Notes: a model not told the origin generated them from the sequence alone. A DNA stretch of 64,000 nt from Actinomadura sp. 6K520 (GCF_004349245.1 NZ_SMLC01000002.1:1-64000); one strand, 5' to 3'. Numbered from the stretch's first letter, positions 9,210-18,600 are shown. Translations and numbers: made by a program.

Positions 9210-10766
9210 TCAGTGGACGGCTCGGTCCCGGCCTTCCCAGTAGGGCTCGCGGAGTTCGCGCTTGAGGATCTTGCCCGTGGGGTTGCGGGGGATCTCGGCG
9301 CGGCGCTCGACGGTGCTGGGGCACTTGAAGTGGGCCAGGCGCTCGCGGGAGAAGTCGATGATGTCCTGCTCGGGGACGTCCTCGGACAGCACGACGAGGG
9401 CCTTCGGGGTCTCGCCCCACTTCTCGGACGGGACGCCGATGACCGCGCAGTCGGTGACGGCCGGGTGGCTCATCAGGACGTTCTCGATCTCGGCCGGGTA
9501 GATGTTCTCCCCGCCGGAGATGATCATGTCCTTGACCCGGTCGTGCATGTAGACGTAGCCGTCCTCGTCCAGGTAGCCGATGTCGCCGGTGCGGAACCAG
9601 TTCTCGTCGGAGAGGGCGGACGCGGTCGCGTCGGGCAGGCCCCAGTAGCCCTTCATGTTCTGCGGGGTCTGGCAGACGATCTCCCCGACCTGGCCGGCGG
9701 GGACCTCCTGCTGCGTCGCCGGGTCCACGATCTTGATCTTCGTGTTGGCGTTGGGCAGCCCGGCACTGCGCAGCCGGTGGGGGTTCGGGCCGTCCGGGTC
9801 GTGGTCCTCGGCCGGCAGCATGGTGATCGCGCCGGTGACCTCCGTGAGCCCGTACACCTGCATGAACTCGGTGCCCGGCAGCATCCGCATCGCGCCGCGC
9901 AGCACGTCCTCGCTGATCGGGGACGCGCCGTAGAGGAGGAGCTTGAGGCTGGACATGTCCGCCTCGGCGACCTCCGGGATCAGCTGCATGAACTGCAGCA
10001 GGACCGGGACGAGGAAGATGTGCGTGACCCTGTGCCGCTCGATGCCCTTCGCGATCAGCGTCGGGTCGGGTTCGCGCGCGATCACGCCCGCGAGGCCGTT
10101 GTACATGGACGAGACCGTGAGGACGTTGCCCGCCACGTGGTACATCGGCATGGCGATCATCAGGACCGACGACTCGTCGATCTCCCAGACGTCGTTGGTG
10201 ACGGTCAGGGCCGCGAGGAAGTTGTCGTGCGTCAGCATGACGCCCTTGGGGCGGCCCGTGGTGCCCGACGAGTAGAGCTGGACGAACACGTCCGAGGAGG
10301 CGGGTTCGTACTCGGGCTTGGTGTCGGGCGCGGCGTCGATCCAGGCGGCGTAGTCCTGGTAGGCGGTGTCCCCGCCGTTGATGACGACGTTGAGGCCGGT
10401 GTGCTCCAGCTTGTCGGCGATCGCGTCCAGGACGGGGACGAACTCGGGGCCGACGACGAAGACCTTGGCCTTCGCGTTGTTGACGATGTAGGCGACCTCG
10501 TCGGGCGCCAGCCGGTAGTTCACCGGGACCTGGACGGCGCCGACCCGCGCCGCGCCGAACAACTGCTCGGCGTACTCCAGGGAGTTCTTGTCGAGGATCG
10601 CGACGCGGTCGCCCTGCCCGACGCCCGCGCCCACGAGGGCGGACGCGACCCGGTCGACGCGCCGGTCGAAGTCCCCGAAGCTTATTTCGGTGTCGCCCGC
10701 GATGTACGCGGTGCGATCGGGATGCGAACTCGCGCGTTCGCGCAGTACCTCGGTCAGAACCGCCAC
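9210..10766 (-). CDS. Fatty-acid/long-chain acyl-CoA synthetase (FadD-type)
   Basis: A 518-residue ANL-superfamily ligase that adenylates a carboxylic acid and transfers it to CoA. The P-loop is YSSGTTGRPKG, followed by MYHVAGN, YGLTEVTG, the WFRTGDIGYLDEDGY hinge and a C-terminal GKILKREL with the catalytic Lys. The GTG at 10766 is chosen for an AAGGGG ribosome site 7 nt upstream and for domain length. Its upstream region holds a GATAACC/GGTTATC inverted repeat. It stands alone and is not linked to beta-oxidation genes here, so the substrate is unspecified. Confidence 0.88.
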   Translation of the reverse strand: MAVLTEVLRERASSHPDRTAYIAGDTEISFGDFDRRVDRVASALVGAGVGQGDRVAILDKNSLEYAEQLFGAARVGAVQVPVNYRLAPDEVAYIVNNAKAKVFVVGPEFVPVLDAIADKLEHTGLNVVINGGDTAYQDYAAWIDAAPDTKPEYEPASSDVFVQLYSSGTTGRPKGVMLTHDNFLAALTVTNDVWEIDESSVLMIAMPMYHVAGNVLTVSSMYNGLAGVIAREPDPTLIAKGIERHRVTHIFLVPVLLQFMQLIPEVAEADMSSLKLLLYGASPISEDVLRGAMRMLPGTEFMQVYGLTEVTGAITMLPAEDHDPDGPNPHRLRSAGLPNANTKIKIVDPATQQEVPAGQVGEIVCQTPQNMKGYWGLPDATASALSDENWFRTGDIGYLDEDGYVYMHDRVKDMIISGGENIYPAEIENVLMSHPAVTDCAVIGVPSEKWGETPKALVVLSEDVPEQDIIDFSRERLAHFKCPSTVERRAEIPRNPTGKILKRELREPYWEGRDRAVH

Positions 10767-10782
10767 GATAGGCCCCTTCGCC

Positions 10783-10809
10783 GATAACCGCCTGTTTATC
10801 CTGGTTATC
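10783..10809 (-). promoter_or_regulatory. Inverted repeat in the acyl-CoA synthetase promoter
   Basis: GATAACC and GGTTATC form 7-bp arms separated by 13 nt, 17-43 nt before the GTG start of the minus-strand ligase. The placement suits a repressor operator overlapping the core promoter. No regulator gene is adjacent. Confidence 0.4.
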
Positions 10810-10862
10810 CCGGCATCATGCGGCCATCGGCGGTGCCCCGGCAAGGGGGCCAGGCCACTTCG

Positions 10863-11033
10863 CTAGTTACTTTTTGACATCTTGGAAACCGCGGTCACGG
10901 CAAGTACCACCACGACGGCGACCAGTCCGATGAAGAAGAAGAACTTCAGCATCGACAGGATCGAGCCGATGACGGTCATCACCAGCCACACCGCGAGAAC
11001 GACACCGAGAACGGTCAGAACTGTCTTACCCAT
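10863..11033 (-). CDS. Small membrane protein, 56 residues
   Basis: Starts MGKTVLTVLGVVLAVWLVMT and has two hydrophobic stretches (about 5-28 and 30-50) around SMLKFFFFIG, with a short basic C-terminus (SKMSKSN). Tiny two-helix proteins of this style are common hypotheticals in actinobacteria. The ATG at 11033 is preceded by GGTGAAG. Stop is TAG at 10863-10865. Its function is unknown. It lies upstream of the acyl-CoA synthetase in the same direction, 96 nt away. Confidence 0.7.
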   Translation of the reverse strand: MGKTVLTVLGVVLAVWLVMTVIGSILSMLKFFFFIGLVAVVVVLAVTAVSKMSKSN

Positions 11034-11210
11034 GTCTTCACCGTATGCGCTCAGTCCGCTGAGGTCATCACCCTTGGGGACGACTCTGCGCCGTCATCCC
11101 CCACCGTGAGGCGGAGCCCAACCCTGACCCGGGCCAGGGGGCACCCTGAACGGGAGGCGACAAGATCGCCGCGGCCGTGCTGATGGCGGGGGCGGGGTTT
11201 CGCGTGCCGG

Positions 11211-11588
11211 TCAGGTGCTCAGGGTTTCGTCTATGGCGCGGAAGGTCGGGCAGGGCCAGCGGGCCATGCAGGCGCGGCAGCGGTGGATGGGGGCGCCCGG
11301 GTCGCTGGTGATGCCGCCGGACTCCTGGGGCCGGTGCAGGTCGAGGAGCCGGACACCGAGTTCGGCGAACATGATGACCTCCTCGCGGGCGCCCGCGAGG
11401 AAGGAGAGGTCCTCCCGGGACAGGCGCGCCTTGACCGGGACGAAGCCGCCCTTGTTCATCAGGCGGGAGAGGTACTGGGTGGACGTCCGCCACGAAGTTG
11501 ATTTCGCGGAGCGCGTGCGGATCGCTTCCAGGCGTTCGCGAACCCGGGCCTCTCTCGGATCGGCCTTCCGCTCATGCCGCTGTTGCAC
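11211..11588 (-). CDS. Hypothetical protein with C-terminal Cys motif
   Basis: 125 residues. The N-terminal third is strongly charged (Arg/Glu/Lys), followed by a helical middle (REEVIMFAELGVRLLDLH) and a C-terminal HRCRACMARWPCPTFRAIDE. The H-x-C-x2-C-x5-C spacing could bind a metal. The same tail occurs, from memory, in uncharacterised actinobacterial proteins, but no function is known. GTG 11588 has GGAGAGG about 8 nt upstream. It is divergent from the STAS gene at 11798. Confidence 0.6.
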   Translation of the reverse strand: MQQRHERKADPREARVRERLEAIRTRSAKSTSWRTSTQYLSRLMNKGGFVPVKARLSREDLSFLAGAREEVIMFAELGVRLLDLHRPQESGGITSDPGAPIHRCRACMARWPCPTFRAIDETLST

Positions 11589-11797
11589 CTGCTCAGCCTC
11601 TCCTACTCGGGGCCCCCGCGAGGCGGGAACCGGGAGAACACCGGACCGCCCGCGGACATCGCCAATGGCGAGATCATGACATCACGGTGCGTAGTTCTCA
11701 AAGCGTGCGGACCTGCCCGCGTGGCGACACGCCCATGCCGCAGGGGACTTGGTCAACTGTCTGGCCCACGGGCCGTTCGCGAGATAGTGTGCCGGAC

Positions 11798-12133
11798 GTG
11801 GAGCTAAACGTCTCGACCACGTCTCAGGAGGATCACGCCGTCGTTACGGCGGTCGGTGAGCTGGACCTCTATACCGCGCCACGGCTGCAGGCGGCCCTCG
11901 CGGGCCTCCTGCGCGACCAGGTCGACCGCATCGTGGTCGACCTGAGCGGTGTCGAGTTCTGCGACTCGACCGGCATGAACGTCCTGCTCGCGGCCATGAA
12001 GCGGCTCAAGGAGCAGGGCGGCTCGCTGGAACTCGCGGCACCGCGCCCCGCCGTGAAGCGCATCCTCCAGGTCACCGGGCTCGACACCGTGTTCACCGTG
12101 AGCGACGCGGCGCCCGCCATGGACGCGGGCTGA
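11798..12133 (+). CDS. STAS-domain anti-anti-sigma factor
   Basis: A 111-residue SpoIIAA/RsbV-type protein. The phosphorylatable Ser lies in FCDSTGMNVLLAA, after VVDLSGVEF. Such proteins release a sigma factor by capturing an RsbW-type kinase when unphosphorylated. GTG 11798 follows TAGTGT by 7 nt, which supports a leaderless transcript and decides the start against the upstream in-frame GTG at 11789. No sigma or anti-sigma gene is adjacent; the candidate partner at 3540 is 8 kb away. Confidence 0.85.
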   Translation: MELNVSTTSQEDHAVVTAVGELDLYTAPRLQAALAGLLRDQVDRIVVDLSGVEFCDSTGMNVLLAAMKRLKEQGGSLELAAPRPAVKRILQVTGLDTVFTVSDAAPAMDAG

Positions 12134-12320
12134 CCCGGTCCGTCCCGAATCGTTCGTCAGGCTGCCCACCGGCGAGAGCCGGGGGCGGCCCCTTCCGTAT
12201 GTCCCCCGGCCCGGCTTGGGTGAAGCGGGTTCGTCCCGCGGGTGACCGCGCCGGAAACGGGCCGGGGCGTTCGCGGCGGCAGCCCCCGCGGCCCGCCCGT
12301 CCCCGGCTACGATCGCGGAT

Positions 12321-13052
12321 ATGCAGGACGTAGCGGTGATCATCCCGGCCAAGGACGAAGCCGACCGCATCGCGGCCACCGTCAAGGCCGCGCAGGAACT
12401 TCCCGGCGCCGACCTGGTCGTGGTCGTCGACGACGGCTCGTCCGACGGCACCGGGCGGGTGGCCCGCGAGGCCGGGGCGAAGGTCGTCCGGCACAGCCGC
12501 AACCGCGGCAAGGGAGCCGCGATGGAGAGCGGCGCCGAGGCCGTCCGGCTCCTCGACGACGGCCGCGAGCAGCCGCGCCACCTGCTGTTCCTCGACGCCG
12601 ACCTCGCCGAGACCGCCCGGGACGCCGCGCCGCTCACCGAGCCGGTGCGGTCCGGCGAAGCCGACATGACGATCGCGGTGTTCACCACGACGGTGAAGCT
12701 CGGCGGGCACGGGTTCGTCGTCCGGCTGTCCCGCGACGGGATCCGCCGCGCCACCGGCTGGGAGGCCACCGCCCCCCTCAACGGGCAGCGCTGCCTGACC
12801 CGCGCCGCGTTCGACGCCGCGCTGCCGCTCGCCGCCGGGTTCGGGGTGGAGACCGCGCTCACCATCGACCTGCTGCGCGACGGCTTCCGGGTGCGGGAGG
12901 TCGAGGTCCCGCTCGCGCACCGCGCCACCGGGACCGACCTGCGTGCCCAACTGCACCGCGCCCGGCAGTTCCGCGACGTGGCGCGGGCGCTCGCCGTGCG
13001 CGAACCCGCGGTGACCCGCCGCATGGACCGCCTGCGCGGCAACCGCCGGTGA
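12321..13052 (+). CDS. Family 2 glycosyltransferase (polyprenyl-phosphate sugar synthase-like)
   Basis: 243 residues, GT-A fold. VAVIIPAKDEADRI starts the Rossmann-like nucleotide site, VVDDGSSDGT and LFLDADLAE supply the Asp residues that bind nucleotide sugar and metal. The layout resembles dolichyl- or polyprenyl-phosphate glucose/mannose synthases, although no membrane anchor is present. TACGAT lies 7 nt before the ATG, so it is probably leaderless. Its stop overlaps the GTG of the next gene (GTGA), a membrane mannosyltransferase that would use a polyprenyl-linked sugar. Confidence 0.82.
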   Translation: MQDVAVIIPAKDEADRIAATVKAAQELPGADLVVVVDDGSSDGTGRVAREAGAKVVRHSRNRGKGAAMESGAEAVRLLDDGREQPRHLLFLDADLAETARDAAPLTEPVRSGEADMTIAVFTTTVKLGGHGFVVRLSRDGIRRATGWEATAPLNGQRCLTRAAFDAALPLAAGFGVETALTIDLLRDGFRVREVEVPLAHRATGTDLRAQLHRARQFRDVARALAVREPAVTRRMDRLRGNRR

Positions 13053-14578
13053 CCCGTCTCGGGACGGGCGGGCTGTGCGGCATCGGCCTCAGCCTCGGAT
13101 GCTTCCTCGCCACCGCGCTGCTGGGCCCGTCCGTCTTCCAGCCCGAGCTGGAGGGCGCCGCCGCCGAGCCGCCGTACTCGCTGGCCGTCCACCCGTCGCC
13201 GTACCTGGTGATCGGCCTTGTCGTCGCGGGCGTGCTGGCCGGGGCGGCGGGGCTGGGGCTGTGCTTCCTCGCCGTCCGGAAAGGGTGGCGCGTCCGCGCG
13301 TTCCCGCTGGCCATGGCCGGGCTGCTGGCGGCCGTCGCGTTCATGATGATGCCGCCGGTCGGGTCCACCGACCACCTGAACTACGCCTCCTACGGGCGGA
13401 TGGCGGCGACGGGCCACGACCCCTACGACACCAGCGCGGCCGAACTGCCGCACGACCCCGTCGCCGGGGCCCCCGAGGAGTGGCGCACGACCCCGTCGGT
13501 GTACGGGCCGATCGCCACGGGCGAGCAGGCGCTCGCCGCCTGGATCGGCGGCGGATCGGTGCGGCTCACCGTGTTCGTCCTGTCGGTCGCCAACACGCTC
13601 GCGTTCGCGGTGACGGCGCTGATCCTCTACCGGACGGCCGGGAGCGCCGAACGGCGGCTCCGCACGGCGCTGCTGTGGACGTGCAACCCGCTCGTGCTGT
13701 TCCACCTGATCGGCGGCGCGCACAACGACGTCCTCGCGATCGCGCCGATGGTGGCGGCGCTCGCCCTCTTCGGCGCCCGCCGGCCGCGCGCCGGGTGGAT
13801 GCGGGCGCTCGCCGCGGGCGCCCTCACCGGGATCGGCGCGGCGGTCAAGCTGCCCGCCGCGCTCGTCGCCGGCGGCCCCGCCTGGGCGCTGCTCCGCGGG
13901 ACGGGCCCGGGCCGGGTGCGGCGCTCCGTCGCCGGCCTCGCCGCGCTCGCCGCCGGCGCCGGGGCCATGGCGGCGCTGTCGTACCTGCTCGCCGGACCGC
14001 ACGCGCTCGACCAGGTCCGCGAGGCGAGCGGCATGGTCTCGTTCGCCACCCCCTGGCATCTGCTGGACGAGTGGTTCGGCCGCGGCGCGCGGCGCGACGT
14101 CATCAAGGCGGGCGCGCTGCTGCTCGGGCTCGTGCTGTTCGTGCTGCTCGCCCGCACGCTCCCGAGAGCGGACGTCCCGCCCGGGGGAGCCGCCGCGCCG
14201 GACGACGCGCGGGACGGGGAGCACCGCCGCATCGCCGCGGCGTTCGTCCTCGCCTGGCTGTTCGCCGCCCCGTACGCGCTGCCCTGGTACGACGGGTTCG
14301 GCTGGGCGCTGCTCGCCCTGCTGCCCTGGACGCGGGTCGACTGGCTGCTGCTCGCGCACACCGCCGCGCTCAGCCTCGCCTACCTCCCGGCCCGCGCGCC
14401 CGCCCGGATCAGCCTGCCGGACGACCTGTCGTGGCTGTTCACCTTCGTTCGGCCGACGGTGATCCCGTGGACGCTGGTCGCGATCCTGGCGGTTCTGGTG
14501 GTGCAGAGTCTTCGTTTCTCAGGTCGATCTCCAGCGACCGCACACCGGCCGCGAGCATCAGCGGGGTCGCCAGGCTGA
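13049..14578 (+). CDS. MptB-like polytopic mannosyltransferase
   Basis: A 509-residue GT-C-type membrane protein with about 12 hydrophobic segments. The first extracytoplasmic loop contains GSTDHLNYASYGRMAATGHDPY, the Asp-bearing catalytic loop of polyprenol-phosphomannose-dependent transferases, followed by PSVYGPIATGEQALAAW. FHLIGGAHNDVL and LPWYDGFGW are also family-like. It probably adds mannose to a lipoglycan at the outer membrane face. It overlaps the upstream GT2 gene by 4 bp, so the two are coupled. Its last 140 bp overlap the 3' end of the convergent gene at 14439-16712, an unusually long overlap. Confidence 0.8.
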   Translation: MTRLGTGGLCGIGLSLGCFLATALLGPSVFQPELEGAAAEPPYSLAVHPSPYLVIGLVVAGVLAGAAGLGLCFLAVRKGWRVRAFPLAMAGLLAAVAFMMMPPVGSTDHLNYASYGRMAATGHDPYDTSAAELPHDPVAGAPEEWRTTPSVYGPIATGEQALAAWIGGGSVRLTVFVLSVANTLAFAVTALILYRTAGSAERRLRTALLWTCNPLVLFHLIGGAHNDVLAIAPMVAALALFGARRPRAGWMRALAAGALTGIGAAVKLPAALVAGGPAWALLRGTGPGRVRRSVAGLAALAAGAGAMAALSYLLAGPHALDQVREASGMVSFATPWHLLDEWFGRGARRDVIKAGALLLGLVLFVLLARTLPRADVPPGGAAAPDDARDGEHRRIAAAFVLAWLFAAPYALPWYDGFGWALLALLPWTRVDWLLLAHTAALSLAYLPARAPARISLPDDLSWLFTFVRPTVIPWTLVAILAVLVVQSLRFSGRSPATAHRPRASAGSPG

Positions 14579-16712
14579 GCGAGACCGACAGGATCACCAC
14601 GCCCGAGTCGTTCACCAGCATGCCGACGACGCCGACCGTCAGCGCGGAGATCAGCGCGGGACGCATCGTCACGCTGTGCTCGTAGGCGCGCTGCAGCAGC
14701 GACACCCGCCACCGCGTCGGCCGCGCCAGCACGAAGAACAGGAACACGACCGCCGCGGCGATGGCCAGCGTGTACGGCCAGTACCCGAGGCTGTTCACCA
14801 TGGCGTCGAACTTGCGGGTGACGACGCCCCACGCCTCGCCGTCCATGAGGTCGCGCCAGAACCGGCCGAGGTGCGTCGGGTTCGCGCTCCTGGAGTTCAG
14901 GTAGGAGATGAGCAGCACCAGCGCCGCGCCGGCCAGGGCGAACGGGACGAGCGTGAGCGGGGAGACGCGCCGTCCCATGACCATCAGGCCCAGCACGGCG
15001 AACGCGGGGACCATCGCCAGCACGCCGCCGAAGTCGCTGCCCCACGCGGGCAGCCCGTCCACCGCGACGGCGAACGCCCCGATCAGCACGACGATCCCCA
15101 GCGCGAGCCACCTGCGCCCGGCGCGCAGCGGGTACTCCGACAGCCACGCCGCCGTCAGGATCGACGCGACGGCGAACAGCGAGAACGCCTGGTTGCCGAA
15201 CCCGTAGAAGCGTCCGGCGATGAGCGCCGTGTACCCCATGAGCGTGTTGAGCTGGAGGTTCGACCCGGTCATGACGTCCAGCGCGAGGACGGCGGCGGTG
15301 ATGCCGGTGATCACCAGGCCGGGCGCGAACAGGGACCGGCGCCACGGGCCGACCAGCGCCAGCCCGGTCAGCAGCCCGGCGAAGCCGAGCACGGTGCAGA
15401 TCAGGACCGGGGTCGGATGCTCGGCCCGCCACCACGGCAGCAGCCCGGCGAGGAACGACGCGCCCGGCGCCGCTCCCCCGAGCAGCGCTATCACGCGGGT
15501 GCCGCCGAGTATCCGGGCCCGCGAGCTGCGGTCGCCGCCGAGGCGCCGCAGCGCGAGCGCCGCGATGCCGTACAGGACGAGCTGCGTCGCGAAGAGCACC
15601 CAGTAGAACGACGTCTGGACGGTCCGGATGCCCTGGGCGGCGACGTCCTGGTCCTCAAGGGCCTCGACGCGTTCGGCGGTGGTGTCGGCCGACGGCTCCG
15701 GCCGCCAGACCGACCCGACGGCCTGCTTCGGCTGCGGCAGGCCGAGCAGCTTCAGTGTCGTCGCGGTGACGTCGGTGAGCGTGACCAGGCCGTCCTGCCG
15801 GGTGGCGCCGGACGTCATGAAGCCTGGCTCGTAGGTCGTGTCACCGCCGGCCCCGCCCTTGGCGATGGCGACGCGCAGATGCGGGTCGACGCCGATGTCG
15901 GACAGCCCCGCGAGCAGGACGGTCGTCCCGTCCGGGAGGCCGGTCATGACCTGCCCGACCCGGCGGTCCGCGGCGGCCACGGCCGCCGCACGGGCCGGCT
16001 TCGACAGCGGGACCTGCGCGCCCTGGGGGTCGACGCCGGCGTTGAGGTAGGCGCGGAACAGGTCGTCGACCTCGACCGCCGCGAGCGGGCAGGCCGCCCA
16101 GTCGGCGGCGGTCACCCGGTCGGGGGACGGGACGTAGCGGTCGACCCGCCCGCCGCCGTTGCCGAGCCCGAACACCGCGCCGGGCCCGACCGCCAGCGTG
16201 CAGCCGCCCGCCCGCTGGACCGCGTCGCCGAGCAGCCCGATCTGCGCGTGGTAGTTGGTGTCGGCGTTGTCGCTCTTGATCGCGGGCCAGCCGGGGGCAA
16301 CGGCGCCGCCCGCCGGCACCGGGCCCGCGGGGGAGTCCTGCCCGGCCAGGAGCGGCGCGGCCGGGAGCGCGCAGTCGCCGTGCGGCAGCCGGGACCGCTG
16401 TCCCGCCGACACGGTCAGCCACCCGTCCGTCGGGCACGTGCTGACCCGCGTCGTGCGGACGCTGAGGCTCGCCGCGGAGCCCTGCGCGGTCAGCCCCCAC
16501 AGCGCGGGCGTCTCCTTCTTGCCGATGTCGCTCCACAGCAGCCCGGGGACACCGATGATCACGACGCGTCCGTCGATCGCGGACGAGCTCCGCTGGGAAG
16601 CGCTCTCCGGGGACGCCGCCCCGGCGTGCACCGGGAACAGAGCGGAAAGACCCGTCAGCGCCGCGACGAGGGTCGCGAGGAACATGGCGATCTTTGCTCC
16701 CCGCGAAGTCAT
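14439..16712 (-). CDS. Alkaline-phosphatase-superfamily domain fused to a membrane domain
   Basis: 757 residues in two halves. Residues 1-32 are a signal peptide. About 45-345 resemble the phosphatase/phosphoglyceromutase fold (VVIIGVPGLLWSDIG, ETPALWGL, then LLAGLSDIGVDPHLRVAI). About 370-720 hold ten or so membrane helices, with a loop around GRFYGFGNQAFSLF. Proteins of this build are common in actinobacteria but uncharacterised. Neighbouring genes suggest envelope glycoconjugate assembly. The ~35-residue Pro/Ser-rich tail is encoded in the region shared with the convergent mannosyltransferase. Divergent from the GT87 gene, 53 nt apart. Confidence 0.75.
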   Translation of the reverse strand: MTSRGAKIAMFLATLVAALTGLSALFPVHAGAASPESASQRSSSAIDGRVVIIGVPGLLWSDIGKKETPALWGLTAQGSAASLSVRTTRVSTCPTDGWLTVSAGQRSRLPHGDCALPAAPLLAGQDSPAGPVPAGGAVAPGWPAIKSDNADTNYHAQIGLLGDAVQRAGGCTLAVGPGAVFGLGNGGGRVDRYVPSPDRVTAADWAACPLAAVEVDDLFRAYLNAGVDPQGAQVPLSKPARAAAVAAADRRVGQVMTGLPDGTTVLLAGLSDIGVDPHLRVAIAKGGAGGDTTYEPGFMTSGATRQDGLVTLTDVTATTLKLLGLPQPKQAVGSVWRPEPSADTTAERVEALEDQDVAAQGIRTVQTSFYWVLFATQLVLYGIAALALRRLGGDRSSRARILGGTRVIALLGGAAPGASFLAGLLPWWRAEHPTPVLICTVLGFAGLLTGLALVGPWRRSLFAPGLVITGITAAVLALDVMTGSNLQLNTLMGYTALIAGRFYGFGNQAFSLFAVASILTAAWLSEYPLRAGRRWLALGIVVLIGAFAVAVDGLPAWGSDFGGVLAMVPAFAVLGLMVMGRRVSPLTLVPFALAGAALVLLISYLNSRSANPTHLGRFWRDLMDGEAWGVVTRKFDAMVNSLGYWPYTLAIAAAVVFLFFVLARPTRWRVSLLQRAYEHSVTMRPALISALTVGVVGMLVNDSGVVILSVSLSLATPLMLAAGVRSLEIDLRNEDSAPPEPPGSRPASTGSPSAERR

Positions 16713-16765
16713 GGCGCACAGGTTACAAGAGCCATACCAACGCCGTGGGGGCCTATCCTGCGGCT

Positions 16766-18142
16766 GTGGACGGTCCCGAGGCGCAGGTTGTGAGCGAACC
16801 CCGCGACGAGGCCCGCGACGAGGCCGGCGACGAGGCCCCTGCCGGGGACGAGCCCGCGTCCGGCGCCGGACGGCGGTGGCGGCGGGCCGATCTGCTGATC
16901 CTCCTGGCGGGCGTCGTCGTCGCGGTGGCCGCGGTGACGCCCGTGGTCGTCCGCTGGCTCGGCAACCCGCCCGACCAGCGGCTCGTCGACCTGGAGGTGT
17001 ACCGGGACGGCGGCCGCGCCATCCTGCGCGGTGCCCCGCTCTACGACGTGCTGACGCAGCCGCCGCAGCTGCTGCCGTTCACCTACCCGCCGTTCGCCGC
17101 GGTGCTGGCCGTGCCGTTCACCCTGCTCTCCTGGCCCGTCGCCCAGGTGGTGTGGACGGCCCTCATCTACGCCGCGCTGGTCGTCACGGTCTGCTACGCC
17201 TTCCGCGACCTCATCCGCCGGTTCGGCCGCTGGGCGCCGCTCGCCGCGGGTGTGCTCCTCGCGGCGATGACGTGGCTCGAACCCGTCCGCGACCAGTTCC
17301 GCTTCGGCCAGGTCGGGCTGTTCCTCTTGGCCATGTGCCTTGCCGACTGCTGCGCCCGCACCGCCCGGTGGCCGCGCGGGATGCTCGTCGGCCTCGCCGT
17401 CGCGATCAAGCTGGTGCCGGGCGTCTTCCTCATCTGGTTCCTGATCACCGGGCGGCGGGAGGCCCTCGGCAACGCGATACTGACCGCGGCGGCCGCGACC
17501 CTCGCCGGGTTCGCGCTGCTGCCGTCCGACTCGGCCGACTTCTGGTTCGGCGCGCTGCTCCAGGGCGGCGACCGGACGGGCGCGGTGGACGGCACCACCA
17601 ACCAGGCCGTCCACGGGATCGTCGCGCGGATCTTCGACGAGGGCCCGGTCCGCACGCTCGTGTGGCTCGTCCTCGCCGCGGTCGTCGCGTACTACGGGTT
17701 CCGCTGGGCCCGCCGCTCGTCCCAGGTCGCCGGTCTGCTGACCGGGCCCGACGCCACGAGCCTGCTCCTCGGCTCCGTCGCGATCGTCGGGCTGCTGTCG
17801 GTCGCGCTGTCCCCGGTGGGGTGGATCCACCACCTCGTCTGGATGATCGCGGTGATCGCGGCTTTGGCCGGTGATGGCCGGGACACGCGAAGATGTCTGC
17901 TCGCGTTCGCGCTCTGGCTGCTCTTCCTGTTCCCGATCCCGTGGTGGGCGCGGGCCATGATCGGCCCGGACCACTCCCCGGTCTCGGTTTTCACGGGCGA
18001 GGTGCTCCGCGACACGTTCGGCGCCGCCGCCCTCGCGTCGATCGTGCTGCTCGGCCACTGGCTCGTGAAACGTCTCGATCCGCGAGTTGATCACGAGGAT
18101 TCTTCGCAACGGGAGGTCAGGGTGGGTACGCTCAGCCCGTGA
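16766..18142 (+). CDS. GT87-family (DUF2029) mannosyltransferase-like membrane protein
   Basis: 458 residues. The first ~30 are an acidic Glu/Asp/Ala tail (EPRDEARDEAGDEAP) before about 10 membrane helices. The first outer loop LVDLEVYRDGGRAILRGAPLYDV has the Asp-x-x-x-Tyr pattern of PimE-like GT-C enzymes, followed by PFTYPPFAAVL and, later, QFRFGQVGLFLLA. It probably transfers mannose from polyprenyl-phosphate. TATCCT lies 6 nt before GTG 16766, which supports leaderless translation; GTG 16790 with a GAGG upstream is the alternative. The stop overlaps the next GTG. Confidence 0.8.
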   Translation: MDGPEAQVVSEPRDEARDEAGDEAPAGDEPASGAGRRWRRADLLILLAGVVVAVAAVTPVVVRWLGNPPDQRLVDLEVYRDGGRAILRGAPLYDVLTQPPQLLPFTYPPFAAVLAVPFTLLSWPVAQVVWTALIYAALVVTVCYAFRDLIRRFGRWAPLAAGVLLAAMTWLEPVRDQFRFGQVGLFLLAMCLADCCARTARWPRGMLVGLAVAIKLVPGVFLIWFLITGRREALGNAILTAAAATLAGFALLPSDSADFWFGALLQGGDRTGAVDGTTNQAVHGIVARIFDEGPVRTLVWLVLAAVVAYYGFRWARRSSQVAGLLTGPDATSLLLGSVAIVGLLSVALSPVGWIHHLVWMIAVIAALAGDGRDTRRCLLAFALWLLFLFPIPWWARAMIGPDHSPVSVFTGEVLRDTFGAAALASIVLLGHWLVKRLDPRVDHEDSSQREVRVGTLSP

Positions 18143-18600
18143 TGCTTGTCGCGGTGGCCGTCGCCGGCCTGGTCGCGGGTGTTGCGGGCCTGTCCATCGC
18201 GGTGGTCGCCCACAACCGGGTGAACCAGGTCGTCGACGAGTGCGGGGAAATGCTGAGGCGCCAGCTTCAGGTCGCCAGCGGATCGATGGACGAGCGCGCG
18301 CTGCGCGACCTCGCCATCGTCCACTACGACGCCCTCAAGGAGATGTCCGGACACCGGTCCTTCTCGCTCGCGTTGATCAACGCGGTGGGGGACGGGGTCG
18401 TGGTCAGCTCCATCAACGGGCGGACGGAGACGCGTACCTACGCGAAGGCGATCCAGGGCGGGCACGCCGTCGAGATGCTCTCCCCCGAGGAGAACCAGGT
18501 CCTGCGGGCGGCGCGGCTCGGCAAGGGCCCCGTCGTGTCGATGGACGACCCGCTCGCCGACTTCGGCAGCGGCGACCGCACCCCGACCGCCCGCGCCTGA
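18139..18600 (+). CDS. DUF4446-like small membrane-anchored protein
   Basis: 153 residues. An N-terminal membrane helix (about 3-25) is followed by a predicted coiled stretch (HNRVNQVVDECGEMLRRQLQV) and a compact domain with HYDALKEMSGHRSFSLALINAVGDGVVVSSINGR, the hallmark of the DUF4446 family. The biochemical role is unknown. It is coupled to the GT87 gene by a GTGA overlap and also has TACGCT 6 nt before the GTG. pheA follows 136 nt downstream. Confidence 0.75.
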   Translation: MMLVAVAVAGLVAGVAGLSIAVVAHNRVNQVVDECGEMLRRQLQVASGSMDERALRDLAIVHYDALKEMSGHRSFSLALINAVGDGVVVSSINGRTETRTYAKAIQGGHAVEMLSPEENQVLRAARLGKGPVVSMDDPLADFGSGDRTPTARA

